Positions 1 through 8,139 of a stretch of DNA of 64,000 nt are shown here, one piece after another; position 1 is the first letter of the stretch, and each line of letters begins with the position of its first letter. The notes beneath the pieces were generated by a model. That model was not told where the DNA came from, made no database searches, and saw nothing but the letters and a program-made list of their open reading frames with translations. The stretch is taken from the NCBI GenBank assembly GCA_031549285.1, contig JAVBPZ010000003.1, forward strand, positions 122,348-186,347. Reading direction: 5' to 3'. The DNA is from JAAYCI01 sp031549285 (lineage in GTDB: Bacteria > Bacillota > Clostridia > Oscillospirales > Ruminococcaceae). The position numbers and the translations under genes are program-made.

Positions 1-596
1 AGCGCACCCACCGGCATATACATGCCGGTCAAAAATCCCACCAGCACCCCCACCACTGTACTGGCCCCCACAAAGGCGCCGTTGGTGGACAAAAACGTAA
101 TAATGAAAAACACCATGCAAACACCGGAAACCAGCGCCAGCACCATCACGCCCAGTATCGCCAGCAGCACCGGGATACTCGGCAGCACCGCGCCGCCCGC
201 CAGCAGCCAGCCCCCCGCCAGCACCAGGGCCAGCAGCGTCATCAGCCCCGCTGCCACCAGCCCGCCGCCCATATACCCTGCCACCAGGCGGCTGCGCTTC
301 ACCGGTGAAGCCAAAAAATCCCGGCTCACTTTTTTCTCCCGGTCACTTACCAAAATCCCCAGCGCCCCCATGGCGGTGGTCACCGGCGCCACCGCACAGA
401 TGCCCGCCACCAGCCAGCTGCCCACAAACAACGTGGCATCCGGCAGCTCTGCCAGCGACGTCTCCAAATTATCCGCCAGAAAAAACAGGTACAGCCCCAA
501 AATTATCAGCACCCCCAGCAGCGAAAAAATCACCGCTGACCGGTCCCGAAAATACACCTTTGCATTACGCGAAATCACCGCTCGAGTACTCATCAT
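1..596 (-). CDS. ABC-2 type transporter permease, C-terminus cut by window edge
   Basis: Membrane subunit of a drug or peptide type ABC exporter; about 198 residues are visible and the gene runs off the left edge. The start ATG overlaps the stop of the ATPase gene as ATGA, so the two are translationally coupled. After a short cytoplasmic N-terminus (MMSTRAVISRNAKVYFRDRS), a hydrophobic helix lies near residues 23-41. A periplasmic-type loop follows, then at least three more hydrophobic segments and a cytoplasmic stretch with DREKKVSRDFLASPVKRS, which fits the ABC-2 permease fold. The substrate cannot be deduced. The missing part should hold the last helices. Confidence 0.85.
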   Translation of the reverse strand, partial: MMSTRAVISRNAKVYFRDRSAVIFSLLGVLIILGLYLFFLADNLETSLAELPDATLFVGSWLVAGICAVAPVTTAMGALGILVSDREKKVSRDFLASPVKRSRLVAGYMGGGLVAAGLMTLLALVLAGGWLLAGGAVLPSIPVLLAILGVMVLALVSGVCMVFFIITFLSTNGAFVGASTVVGVLVGFLTGMYMPVGA

Positions 597-1516
597 GCCC
601 CGCCTCCCTCTACGTCGCTTTTGGCAATCGCCAGGAACGCGTCCTCCAGCGATCCCTTCCTCACCTCAAAATTTTTAAACAGCTTTTGGTACGTACCCAG
701 CAGCGGCAGCGCCTCCATGGTGGAAGACAGGTTTATCACAAACACCGCGCCATTCTCGTGGAACGGCACCGCCTTTTCCGCCAGCAGTGCGCGCGCCGCG
801 CCGGCATCCTTCGCTTCAAACCACAGCGCATCGCTGGAATATTCCTCCCGCAGGCTGGGCGGCGTCCCTTTCGCCAAAATGCGCCCATGCCCCATCATAA
901 TCACATAGTCCGCCGCAGCCGCCTCCTCCATGTAATGGGTGGTCAGCAGCACGGTGGTACCGCTTTGCTGCTGCAGCGCGCGCACCGTCTCCCAAATCGC
1001 CTTCCGGCTGGAAGGGTCCAGCCCGGCGGTCGGCTCGTCCAGGAACAGCACCTCCGGCGTGTTCACCAGCGCCCGGGCAATATCCGCCCTGCGGCGCGGC
1101 CCGCCGGACAGCTTTTCATACCGTCGGTCTATGAACTCCCGCAAATGCAGCGCCGCGCACAGCTCGTCCACCCTGCCGCGCAGCTGCCGGGCGCTCAGCC
1201 CGTAAAACGACCCCCGTACCAGCAGGTTCTCCCGCACGCTCAGCTTCCCGTCCAGCAGGCTTTGCTGAAACACCACCCCAATACATCCGCGTATCGCCGC
1301 GTCGTCCTTGCCCAGCACATATCCGCCGATGCGCACCTCGCCCGCGTCCTTCGGCAGCAGGGTGGCCAAAATGTCAATGGTGGTAGATTTCCCCGCCCCA
1401 TTCTCCCCCAGCAGCGCAAACAGCTGCCCTTTTTCCACATAAAAGTCGGTTCCCTGCACCGCTTTTACCGCGCCATACCTCTTGCATAGGTTTTCCACCA
1501 CAATCATTTTATCCAT
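593..1516 (-). CDS. ABC transporter ATP-binding protein (DrrA/CcmA-like exporter ATPase)
   Basis: ATPase of the ABC-2 exporter encoded with the following permease. It has Walker A GENGAGKST near residue 38, a Q-loop VFQQS, Walker B VLFLDEPTAGLD and an H-loop LTTHYMEEA. The signature is LSGGPRRRADIARAL, with proline where LSGGQ is usual. The C-terminal third fits the accessory domain seen in DrrA-like ATPases. A GGAGG-type ribosome-binding site lies just upstream of the ATG, and the start overlaps the end of the DUF3021 gene by 8 bases, so LytTR, DUF3021, ATPase and permease form one operon. Family is certain, substrate unknown. Confidence 0.93.
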   Translation of the reverse strand: MDKMIVVENLCKRYGAVKAVQGTDFYVEKGQLFALLGENGAGKSTTIDILATLLPKDAGEVRIGGYVLGKDDAAIRGCIGVVFQQSLLDGKLSVRENLLVRGSFYGLSARQLRGRVDELCAALHLREFIDRRYEKLSGGPRRRADIARALVNTPEVLFLDEPTAGLDPSSRKAIWETVRALQQQSGTTVLLTTHYMEEAAAADYVIMMGHGRILAKGTPPSLREEYSSDALWFEAKDAGAARALLAEKAVPFHENGAVFVINLSSTMEALPLLGTYQKLFKNFEVRKGSLEDAFLAIAKSDVEGGGA

Positions 1517-1955
1517 GGGGCCCCTCCCCAGATACCGCGCTTTGTTTTTGCTTGCGCCCCTGAATCGCTTTGTTTATCTTTTCCGCATCCAGCTTTGCCT
1601 GCAGTACAAACACCCCGGCCACACAGCCGTACACCGCCAGGCAGATTCCCGCCGTAACGCCCAGCCACAGCGGCCGCATGGGGAACCAATGAAACACCAG
1701 CCCCCCCAGCACAAAAACAACCGCCAACACACACGCAATCTGCGATAAAATGCGCACCGGGCCATATTCCTCCGGCAACAGCGCATCCAACACTGCCTCC
1801 GCCACCGCTATCACCAGCGTCACCAGAAAATACTGCAGTATCTCCACCACCCGCAGCACGCCCACCACGTCGAACAAATTCAGCAGCGAAATGATGGCAA
1901 CCAGCGCCGTGAAGGAAACACACCATGTGACCAGCACAAACCATACTCGTTTCAT
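1509..1955 (-). CDS. DUF3021 family membrane protein
   Basis: Small integral membrane protein of 148 residues with four predicted hydrophobic helices (about residues 5-25, 38-58, 70-90 and 100-122) and a charged tail. The size, helix pattern and position beside a LytTR regulator fit DUF3021 proteins, which are typically encoded next to a short LytTR DNA-binding protein and often an ABC exporter. The start was placed at 1955, where GGGAGGGG sits 7 bases upstream of MKRVWFVL; a longer reading from 2000 would enter the LytTR gene. The stop of the LytTR gene is one base before this start. It may act as membrane partner of the regulator; this is inference. Confidence 0.8.
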   Translation of the reverse strand: MKRVWFVLVTWCVSFTALVAIISLLNLFDVVGVLRVVEILQYFLVTLVIAVAEAVLDALLPEEYGPVRILSQIACVLAVVFVLGGLVFHWFPMRPLWLGVTAGICLAVYGCVAGVFVLQAKLDAEKINKAIQGRKQKQSAVSGEGPHG

Positions 1956-1956
1956 T

Positions 1957-2403
1957 TCATTCCCCTCCCAGGCCAAATTTCTTTTTAAAGTCCGGAACAT
2001 AGTGCCGGTTCACCAGCACCTTTTCGCCGTTTCCCAACAGCGCCTCCAGCCGGCCGCCCATGGTGGGCCGCACACTTTCCACCGCCAGCGTGTTCAAAAT
2101 CACACTTTTCCCCACCCGCACAAAACTGGTGGCCGCCAGCTTTTCTTCCAGCTCATACAGCCGCGCCTCGCACTGGTACACGTCGGCCGCACTATACGCA
2201 AATGTTTTTTCCTCCACACTTTCAAAGTAAAAAACCTCCTGCAGCGCCAGGTTATACTGGCGTCCGTCTTTACTTGCCGGCAGGGAAAACGCATACAGCT
2301 GTATCTGCTGCACCAGCGCCGCCAGCCGCTCATCCATCATGCCACAGCGAATAGTAATCTCCACCTCGGCATTCTCCGGGTTTTGTTCTATCTGCAGTTT
2401 CAC
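1957..2403 (-). CDS. LytTR family DNA-binding regulator (no receiver domain)
   Basis: A 148-residue transcription regulator consisting of a short N-terminal part (VKLQIEQNPENAEVEITIRC) and a LytTR domain covering roughly residues 50-145. Recognisable features are YFESVEEKTFAY, the cluster FVRVGKSVILN and the C-terminal VLVNRHYVPDFKKKFG. It lacks a receiver domain, as is usual for the regulators paired with DUF3021. The start was set to GTG at 2403, with AAAGGGGG 7 bases upstream, because that gives the family's usual N-terminus; the reading frame stays open to 2511. It probably controls its own exporter operon. No promoter was convincingly identified; a 7-bp inverted repeat (TTCGGGC/GCCCGAA) lies at 2462-2486 upstream. 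Confidence 0.85.
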   Translation of the reverse strand: MKLQIEQNPENAEVEITIRCGMMDERLAALVQQIQLYAFSLPASKDGRQYNLALQEVFYFESVEEKTFAYSAADVYQCEARLYELEEKLAATSFVRVGKSVILNTLAVESVRPTMGGRLEALLGNGEKVLVNRHYVPDFKKKFGLGGE

Positions 2404-2510
2404 CGGCCGTCCCCCTTTGTTTGTACTCACACTAGGTACCCACTGATTAAAGCCCGGCACGTTCGGGCGGCACATCTTTGCCCGAATGGCACACCGCAAA
2501 ATCCTCGACA

Positions 2511-2697
2511 ATAACGGGTATTAACCCCGGGGCAGAACCCCGGCCCCGCGCTTCGCGCATTTCCCGCGGCAGCCCGTAGGCCGCCATCCTTTGAATCTCT
2601 TGGGCAGAGACCGCGGGGTGTTATACCCGTTGTCGCCCTCCTCACTCGGCCATGAGAATGCAAGCATTCGCGTGGCGCTCGCTTCGTCGGGCAATAA
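2511..2697 (+). repeat. Family A palindromic element, copy 1
   Basis: A 187-bp element nearly identical to the copy at 46658-46844 and to parts of the tandem pair at the right edge. It has two modules. The first (2511-2633) is bounded by imperfect inverted repeats, ATAACGGGTATTAACCCCG at the left and CGGGGTGTTATACCCGTTGT at the right, with internal GC hairpins such as CCGGGGC/GCCCCGG. The second (about 2630-2697) folds around GAATGC-AA-GCATTC and ends GGGCAATAA. No open frame with a ribosome-binding site lies in it. It resembles a MITE or extragenic palindromic repeat. It sits in the 582-base gap between LytTR and the zinc-ribbon gene. Confidence 0.85.
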
Positions 2698-2872
2698 ACC
2701 TATTATTGCCTGCGGTTTTGCGATGCACCCTCGGTCAAACCTGCACCCCCGGCCCGCACCGCCATTTAATCATCGCTTACCTAGTATCATAGGTCCGCCC
2801 GCCAAACTTTACAAGAAAAAATCGGCAAGCTGCATTTTGGCCGGGGTAAGCTGCACCGGCTACCCCAGCACG

Positions 2873-2911
2873 CATACAAGCATTCACGTGGCGCTCGCTT
2901 CCTCAGTTAAT
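2873..2911 (+). repeat. Degenerate fragment of the family A right arm
   Basis: This stretch repeats the end of the family A second module with several changes: AAGCATTCACGTGGCGCTCG, then CTTCCTCAGTTAATAAA in place of CTTCGTCGGGCAATAAA. It lies about 180 bp downstream of copy 1 and looks like a decayed older copy. The sequence between the two (2698-2872) shows no gene. Confidence 0.6.
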
Positions 2912-2958
2912 AAAAACACCCGGGAAACGCACACCAATCAGCGTTTCTCCGGGCATTT
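2910..2958 (-). terminator. Rho-independent terminator of the ppdK operon
   Basis: Stem CCCGGGAAACGC / GCGTTTCTCCGGG (one bulge) with a 10-base loop; read on the minus strand it is followed by a T-rich tract. It lies directly after the stop of the zinc-ribbon gene. A T-tract on the plus side means it may work in both directions. Confidence 0.8.
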
Positions 2959-2985
2959 TTGGTTTTTGTTGTCGCTTCCGGCAGC

Positions 2986-4020
2986 CTACTGCAGCAGCTC
3001 GGTCATCGCCTTAACATCCTCCCCGCTCAGCTGACCAAACGTTTTCCCATACATGCGCTGCATCTCCAGCCGCCTGTTAATATAGTCGCTCCCTTTTTGA
3101 AACGTATCTGCGTCCAGCGTCGGCTGCAGTTCTGCATAAGCTGTTTTCACGTCTTTTATGCTGGCAAAGCTCGCCAGATTTTCCAGAAACGAAATCTTGG
3201 GGGCATTCCGAACCGGCGGAACACTGCTTTCCTCCACCGTGCGTCGGCACAAGGTGCAAAACTCCCCCTGGTTGCCGGTTTTCCCGCACACACAGGTCCA
3301 GGTGCCGTTCGCTTCTTTTTCATACCACGCGAAGGCATCCGCTCCATACTGTGTCTTCACCCGCAACAGCTCCTGCCAGGACAGTGGCCGCGCCATTCCA
3401 GACACCCCGGCAAACGGGCCAGGCTCGCCGCCCTCCGGCACCACCTGCAGAAAAGCATCGAAATACCTTGCGCCGCTCACCTGTTGTTCGTCGGCCCCGG
3501 CCAGTGGCACCGCCCATTCCAGCACCCCACCCATGGACGAGCATACCTCTTCCACCAGTGGCTGCGTGTTCTCCCACAGCACCTCACCGTCTGCCCCATA
3601 CAGGCGCAGCTGTGCTGCCAGGCGCCGCGGTGCAGGCCCCTGGGCATAGGCTTTCACGTGCAGGGTACACAAGGGCGGCTCTCCCTTGCGCCGGGAAAAG
3701 ACCGCCTGCAATGGCCGAAGAGGGGTATTCACCGCACAGTCCCGCGCATACATCTGGGCCAGCTTTGCGGGTGCTGCGGACTCCTCCAGCTGGGCACGTA
3801 ATTCCGCGTTTTTTTTGCTCTTATATGCCAGCGCCGCTTGCAGGTGTGCCTCGTCTTCCATCGCCTGATAGGCCATCAATATATTATGCTCGGCCATTCG
3901 CCCATACTTCGCGCCGTCCAGCCCTTTGGCTTCTGCCTCCTTCTTGGGGATCCAATAGGTCAGCACTACAACCCCAACAATAATCACAATGAGAAAAACG
4001 GCCGCCAAAATATTCAGCAT
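2986..4020 (-). CDS. Membrane-anchored zinc-ribbon protein of unknown function
   Basis: A 344-residue protein I do not recognise as a named family. Residues 3-25 form one N-terminal transmembrane helix (LNILAAVFLIVIIVGVVVLT). A charged, probably coiled segment follows to about residue 95, then a domain of mixed strands with no known motif (about 100-235). Next is a zinc ribbon with ligands C-x-C and C-x2-C in WTCVCGKTGNQGEFCTLC, and a helical tail rich in charged residues. The topology predicts a large soluble part behind the single helix. GAGAGGG lies 9 bases before the ATG, and the gene begins 6 bases after the ppdK stop, so it is very probably cotranscribed with it. No functional link to pyruvate metabolism is visible. 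Confidence 0.75.
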   Translation of the reverse strand: MLNILAAVFLIVIIVGVVVLTYWIPKKEAEAKGLDGAKYGRMAEHNILMAYQAMEDEAHLQAALAYKSKKNAELRAQLEESAAPAKLAQMYARDCAVNTPLRPLQAVFSRRKGEPPLCTLHVKAYAQGPAPRRLAAQLRLYGADGEVLWENTQPLVEEVCSSMGGVLEWAVPLAGADEQQVSGARYFDAFLQVVPEGGEPGPFAGVSGMARPLSWQELLRVKTQYGADAFAWYEKEANGTWTCVCGKTGNQGEFCTLCRRTVEESSVPPVRNAPKISFLENLASFASIKDVKTAYAELQPTLDADTFQKGSDYINRRLEMQRMYGKTFGQLSGEDVKAMTELLQ

Positions 4021-4026
4021 GGGGTT

Positions 4027-6657
4027 TTACCCTCTCGGGTACTTCAGCGCCGCCTGTGCCGCAGCCAGCCGGGCTATCGGCACCCGGAACGGCGAACAGC
4101 TCACATAATCCAGCCCTACCCGGTGGCAGAACTCCACGCTGGTGGGGTCACCGCCGTGCTCACCGCAAATACCCACGTGCAGTTTCGGGTTCGCCTTGCG
4201 GCCCAAATCGCACGCAATCTCCACCAGCTTGCCCACGCCGTTTTGGTCCAGGTGCGCAAACGGGTCAGATTCATATATCTTGCTTTCATAGTAATACTCC
4301 AGGAATTTCCCGGCGTCGTCGCGGGAAAAACCAAAGGTCATCTGGGTCAGGTCGTTGGTGCCAAAGCTAAAGAAATCCGCATCCTTGGCAATCTCGTCGG
4401 CGGTCAGCGCCGCGCGCGGAATCTCTATCATGGTGCCAACCTCATAGGTCATGTCGCTGCCCGCGTCCGCAATCAGCCGGTCGGCGGTATCGGTGACAAA
4501 TCCCTTCACATACCGGAACTCCTTCACCTCACCCACCAGCGGAATCATAATCTGCGGCACGATCTTCAGCCCGCATTTCTTGCTCACCGCCAGCGCCGCG
4601 TTAATAACAGCGGTGGTCTGCATCTCGGCAATCTCCGGGAAGGAAACCGCCAGGCGCACCCCGCGGTGGCCCATCATGGGGTTAAATTCATGCAGCGAAT
4701 CAATCACGTTATGCAGGTGCTGCACCGTAATGCCCAAATCCGCCGCCAATGCCTGAATCTCACCCTCTACCGTGGGCAGGAACTCGTGCAACGGCGGGTC
4801 CAGATAACGAATGACCACCGGCCGCTCGCCCATCACCTCGTACAGCTTTTCAAAGTCTCCCTGCTGGTACGGCAAAATCTTCGCCAGCGCCTTTTTGCGG
4901 GCGTCTACGTCGGTCGCCACTATCATTTCGCGCATCGCCTTAATGCGCTCCGGGTCAAAGAACATGTGTTCGGTACGGCACAGGCCAATGCCCTCGCACC
5001 CAAAATCCGAGGCATGCTGCGCGTCCTTCGGGGTGTCCGCGTTGGTGTACACTTCCAGCTGGCGCACCTCGTCCGCCCACTCCATCAATGTGTTGAAATC
5101 GCCGGAAATCGCCGCCTCGGTGGTGGGAATCGCTTCCCCATACACGTTACCGGTGGAACCATCCAGCGAGATGAACGCCCCTTCCTTATAGGCAACCCCG
5201 CCAATGGTGAACTGCTTCTTGTCATAATCCACCACCAGCTCGCCCAGGCCGGACACACAGCAGGTCCCCATGCCGCGCGCCACCACGGCGGCGTGGCTGG
5301 TCATGCCGCCGCGCGCCGTCAAAATACCCTGCGCCACCGCCATACCCTCTATGTCCTCGGGGCTGGTTTCCAGCCGCACCAAAATCACCTTTTTCCCCTC
5401 AACATGCCATTTATAGGCATCCTCGGCGGTGAAGACAATCTGCCCTGCGGCAGCGCCCGGCGACGCCGCCAGCCCTTTGCCAATTGCGGTGGCATTTTTC
5501 AGCGCCACCGGGTCAAACTGCGGGTGCAGCAGGCTGTCCAGCTGCTTTGGTTCCACCCGCATGACCGCCTCGTTCTTGTCTATCATGCCCTCGGCCACCA
5601 GGTCTGTGGCCACCTTCAGCGCGGCGGCAGCGGTACGTTTGCCGCTGCGGGTTTGCAGCATATACAGTTTGCCCGCTTCAATGGTAAACTCCATATCCTG
5701 CATATCACGGTAGTGGCTTTCCAGCTTCTTCGCAATATTCTGAAATTCCTCAAACACCTCGGGCATCTGCTCTTCCAGGTGGCTGATCGGCGACGGCGTG
5801 CGAATACCCGCCACCACGTCTTCGCCCTGCGCGTTAATCAAGTATTCGCCAAACAACTTCGCTTCGCCGGTGGCCGGGTTGCGGGTAAACGCCACGCCGG
5901 TACCGGAGGTCTCGCCAGAGTTTCCAAACACCATGCTCTGTATGTTCACGGCGGTGCCCCAATTATAGGGGATTTCGTTCATGCGGCGATAGGTGTTTGC
6001 GCGGGGGTTGTCCCAGCTGCGGAACACCGCGCGTACCGCTTCAATCAACTGTACGCTGGGCTCTGCGGGAAAATCCTCGCCCTTCTTTTCGCGGTACAGC
6101 GCCTTAAACTTCTGCACCAACGCCTTCAGGTCATCGGCGGTCAGCTCGGTATCTTCCCGCACGCCCTTTTCCTCTTTCATGGCGTCAATAATTTTCTCAT
6201 ACTCGGTTTTTGGCTGCTCCATCACCACGTCGGAGAACATCTGGATAAACCGGCGGTAGCTGTCATACGCAAAGCGCGCATTGCCGGTTTTTTCTATCAG
6301 CCCCTCCACCACTTCGTCGTTAATGCCCAGGTTCAAAATGGTATCCATCATGCCGGGCATAGACGCGCGCGAACCAGAGCGCACCGACACCAGCAGCGCG
6401 TTGTTTTTGTCGCCAAACTTCTTGCCGGTAATCTCTTCTATCTTGCCCATATAGGCAAAAATCTCGTCCTGAATCTCCGGCGCAATCTGCCGGCCATCGT
6501 CATAATACCGGGTACACGCCTCGGTGGTCACGGTAAATCCCTGCGGCACCGGCAGCCCCGCATTGGTCATTTCTGCCAAATTCGCGCCTTTGCCGCCCAG
6601 GAGATCCCGCATGTCCTTGTTGCCTTCGCTGAACAAATAAACATATTTTGTACTCAA
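4027..6657 (-). CDS. ppdK: Pyruvate, phosphate dikinase
   Basis: Interconverts pyruvate + ATP + Pi and phosphoenolpyruvate + AMP + PPi in the cytoplasm; in anaerobes it often serves glycolysis or gluconeogenesis. At 876 residues it has the usual full length. The N-terminal nucleotide-binding domain starts LLGGKGANLAEM. The central swivelling domain carries the phosphorylated histidine in GGMTSHAAVVARGMG. The C-terminal PEP/pyruvate barrel ends with the catalytic cysteine in HVGICGEHGGDP. The start is TTG at 6657, with GGAGGG 8 bases upstream. The zinc-ribbon gene follows after 6 bases. Assignment is secure. Confidence 0.98.
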   Translation of the reverse strand: MSTKYVYLFSEGNKDMRDLLGGKGANLAEMTNAGLPVPQGFTVTTEACTRYYDDGRQIAPEIQDEIFAYMGKIEEITGKKFGDKNNALLVSVRSGSRASMPGMMDTILNLGINDEVVEGLIEKTGNARFAYDSYRRFIQMFSDVVMEQPKTEYEKIIDAMKEEKGVREDTELTADDLKALVQKFKALYREKKGEDFPAEPSVQLIEAVRAVFRSWDNPRANTYRRMNEIPYNWGTAVNIQSMVFGNSGETSGTGVAFTRNPATGEAKLFGEYLINAQGEDVVAGIRTPSPISHLEEQMPEVFEEFQNIAKKLESHYRDMQDMEFTIEAGKLYMLQTRSGKRTAAAALKVATDLVAEGMIDKNEAVMRVEPKQLDSLLHPQFDPVALKNATAIGKGLAASPGAAAGQIVFTAEDAYKWHVEGKKVILVRLETSPEDIEGMAVAQGILTARGGMTSHAAVVARGMGTCCVSGLGELVVDYDKKQFTIGGVAYKEGAFISLDGSTGNVYGEAIPTTEAAISGDFNTLMEWADEVRQLEVYTNADTPKDAQHASDFGCEGIGLCRTEHMFFDPERIKAMREMIVATDVDARKKALAKILPYQQGDFEKLYEVMGERPVVIRYLDPPLHEFLPTVEGEIQALAADLGITVQHLHNVIDSLHEFNPMMGHRGVRLAVSFPEIAEMQTTAVINAALAVSKKCGLKIVPQIMIPLVGEVKEFRYVKGFVTDTADRLIADAGSDMTYEVGTMIEIPRAALTADEIAKDADFFSFGTNDLTQMTFGFSRDDAGKFLEYYYESKIYESDPFAHLDQNGVGKLVEIACDLGRKANPKLHVGICGEHGGDPTSVEFCHRVGLDYVSCSPFRVPIARLAAAQAALKYPRG

Positions 6658-6731
6658 GATTGTATCCCTCCTGCATTTTAAATACTTGCCATGCCGCTGG
6701 CATCCATCGGTCGTTTTTGTTTACGCGTCCC

Positions 6732-6760
6732 ATTATAACAGAATATAAGGGCAAGTGCCA
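6732..6760 (-). promoter_or_regulatory. Probable promoter of ppdK
   Basis: On the minus strand a perfect TATAAT (6732-6737) is preceded by TG one base away (extended -10) and by a weak -35 TGGCAC at 17 bp. It lies about 75 bases upstream of the TTG start. The rest of the 440-base gap to prs (6846-7080) shows no gene and no riboswitch I recognise. Confidence 0.55.
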
Positions 6761-6817
6761 GCCTCCCGCGTGTAAACAAAAAGTTTTATGCTTTCTTCCT
6801 TCTCGCCGTTTTGCCCC

Positions 6818-6845
6818 TTGAAAAAAATCCACAATCCGGTAAACT
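6818..6845 (+). promoter_or_regulatory. Probable promoter of the prs-pth-mfd cluster
   Basis: TTGAAA (6818-6823), a 16-bp spacer and TAAACT (6840-6845) on the plus strand. The implied leader to prs is about 245 bases long, which leaves room for regulation, but no known riboswitch motif was found in it. Confidence 0.45.
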
Positions 6846-7096
6846 TAAGTAAGCACTCTGATTGAATCCCCTGGCGGCGTCTTTGCGATCTTTTTTTGCC
6901 GAAGCGTCGTTGCCAGGGCCTTAAATATCACTGGTATTCGCGGCGTTGCCGCCTGGACCCGGTGAAAAAATCCTGGCAAATCCACCCATCCGGGATTCAT
7001 CGGCACTTCTAAAACTGGATGGAAATTGTGAATGGTGCGGCAGAATATCGTTAACCAAATTTAAAAAGAGTCCCAAAACACAACGGAGGCGCGGCA

Positions 7097-8062
7097 ATGA
7101 ACCTGCATGGAAAAGACATAAAAATTTTCACCGGTAACTCCAACCCACCCCTGGCGGCCGCCATGGCGGAAAGTCTGGGCATCCCGGTGGGAAAAAGTGA
7201 AGTGGGGCTGTTTTCCGACGGCGAAATCCGGGTAGACATCAACGAAAGCGTGCGCGGCAACGATGTGTACGTCATCCAAAGCACCTCCAGCCCGGTAAAC
7301 CGCCACCTGATGGAACTGCTCATCATGATCGACGCGTTCCGGCGCGCCTCGGCCGAGCGTATCACGGCGGTCATGCCATACTACGGCTATGCCCGCCAGG
7401 ACCGCAAAAGCAAAGCACGGGACCCCATCACCGCCAAGCTGGTGGCGGACCTTATCACCGAAGCCGGCGCCGACCGCGTGCTGACCATGGACCTGCACGC
7501 GCCCCAGATCCAAGGCTTTTTCAACATCCCGGTGGACCACATGGTGGGCATGCCCATCCTGGCGCCGTACTATGAGCGGCTGCTGCGCAAAAAACCCGAA
7601 CTGGCCGAGACCTTGGTCATCATGAGCCCGGACCTTGGCAGCGTAAACCGCGCCCGCGCTTTTGCAGAACGGCTGGACAAACCGCTGGCCATCGTGGACA
7701 AGCGCCGCCCAAAGCCAAACTCCAGCGAAGTGATGAACATCATCGGCGAAATCAAGGACAAAGACGTGCTTATCGTGGACGATATGATTGATACCGCGGG
7801 CACGCTGGTAAACGCCGCCGCCGCAGTGCTGCAGCGCGGGGCGCGCAGCGTGTCGGCCTGTGCCACCCACGCGGTGCTGTCCGGCCCGGCGGTGGAGCGC
7901 ATCCAAACCTCCGTATTAGAGGAAATTGTGGTGCTGGACACCATCCTGTTGCCACCAGAAAAGCAAGACCCCAAGATAAAGGTACTCACCTGCGCGCCGG
8001 TCATGGCCGAGGCGGTCTCCCGCATCTACGCCGACAAGCCGGTCTCCACCCTGTTCCGGTAG
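7097..8062 (+). CDS. prs: Ribose-phosphate pyrophosphokinase
   Basis: Makes phosphoribosyl pyrophosphate from ribose 5-phosphate and ATP, the entry point to purine, pyrimidine, histidine and NAD synthesis. The 321-residue length is typical. It opens with KIFTGNSNPPLAAAMAESLG. It contains the catalytic flexible loop YARQDRKSKARDPI, the metal-binding segment MDLHAPQIQGFFNIP, and the PRPP-binding loop VDDMIDTAGT. The usual DxGGxxRARxxA segment reads DLGSVNRARAFA. GGAGG lies 7 bases before the ATG. It leads the prs-pth-mfd cluster, a gene order common in Firmicutes. Confidence 0.97.
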   Translation: MNLHGKDIKIFTGNSNPPLAAAMAESLGIPVGKSEVGLFSDGEIRVDINESVRGNDVYVIQSTSSPVNRHLMELLIMIDAFRRASAERITAVMPYYGYARQDRKSKARDPITAKLVADLITEAGADRVLTMDLHAPQIQGFFNIPVDHMVGMPILAPYYERLLRKKPELAETLVIMSPDLGSVNRARAFAERLDKPLAIVDKRRPKPNSSEVMNIIGEIKDKDVLIVDDMIDTAGTLVNAAAAVLQRGARSVSACATHAVLSGPAVERIQTSVLEEIVVLDTILLPPEKQDPKIKVLTCAPVMAEAVSRIYADKPVSTLFR

Positions 8063-8139
8063 CGGGCCTTTCCGCCAAACCCCAAAAATGGCAACAACAA
8101 GCCAAGACAGGCGGCCGCACCGGCCCGGAGGAATACAGC

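Noticed and set aside
2591..3034. Plus-strand open frame of 147 codons across repeat copy 1
   Set aside because: It is made of the palindromic repeat and a terminator and has no initiation signal.
3838..6681. A 947-codon open frame antisense to ppdK
   Set aside because: Composition is rich in His, Arg and Gln, as expected for the reverse of a GC-rich gene; PPDK on the other strand is certain.
6846..7096. PRPP or purine riboswitch in the prs leader
   Set aside because: No conserved ykkC or purine-aptamer motifs could be matched, so only a long leader is reported.
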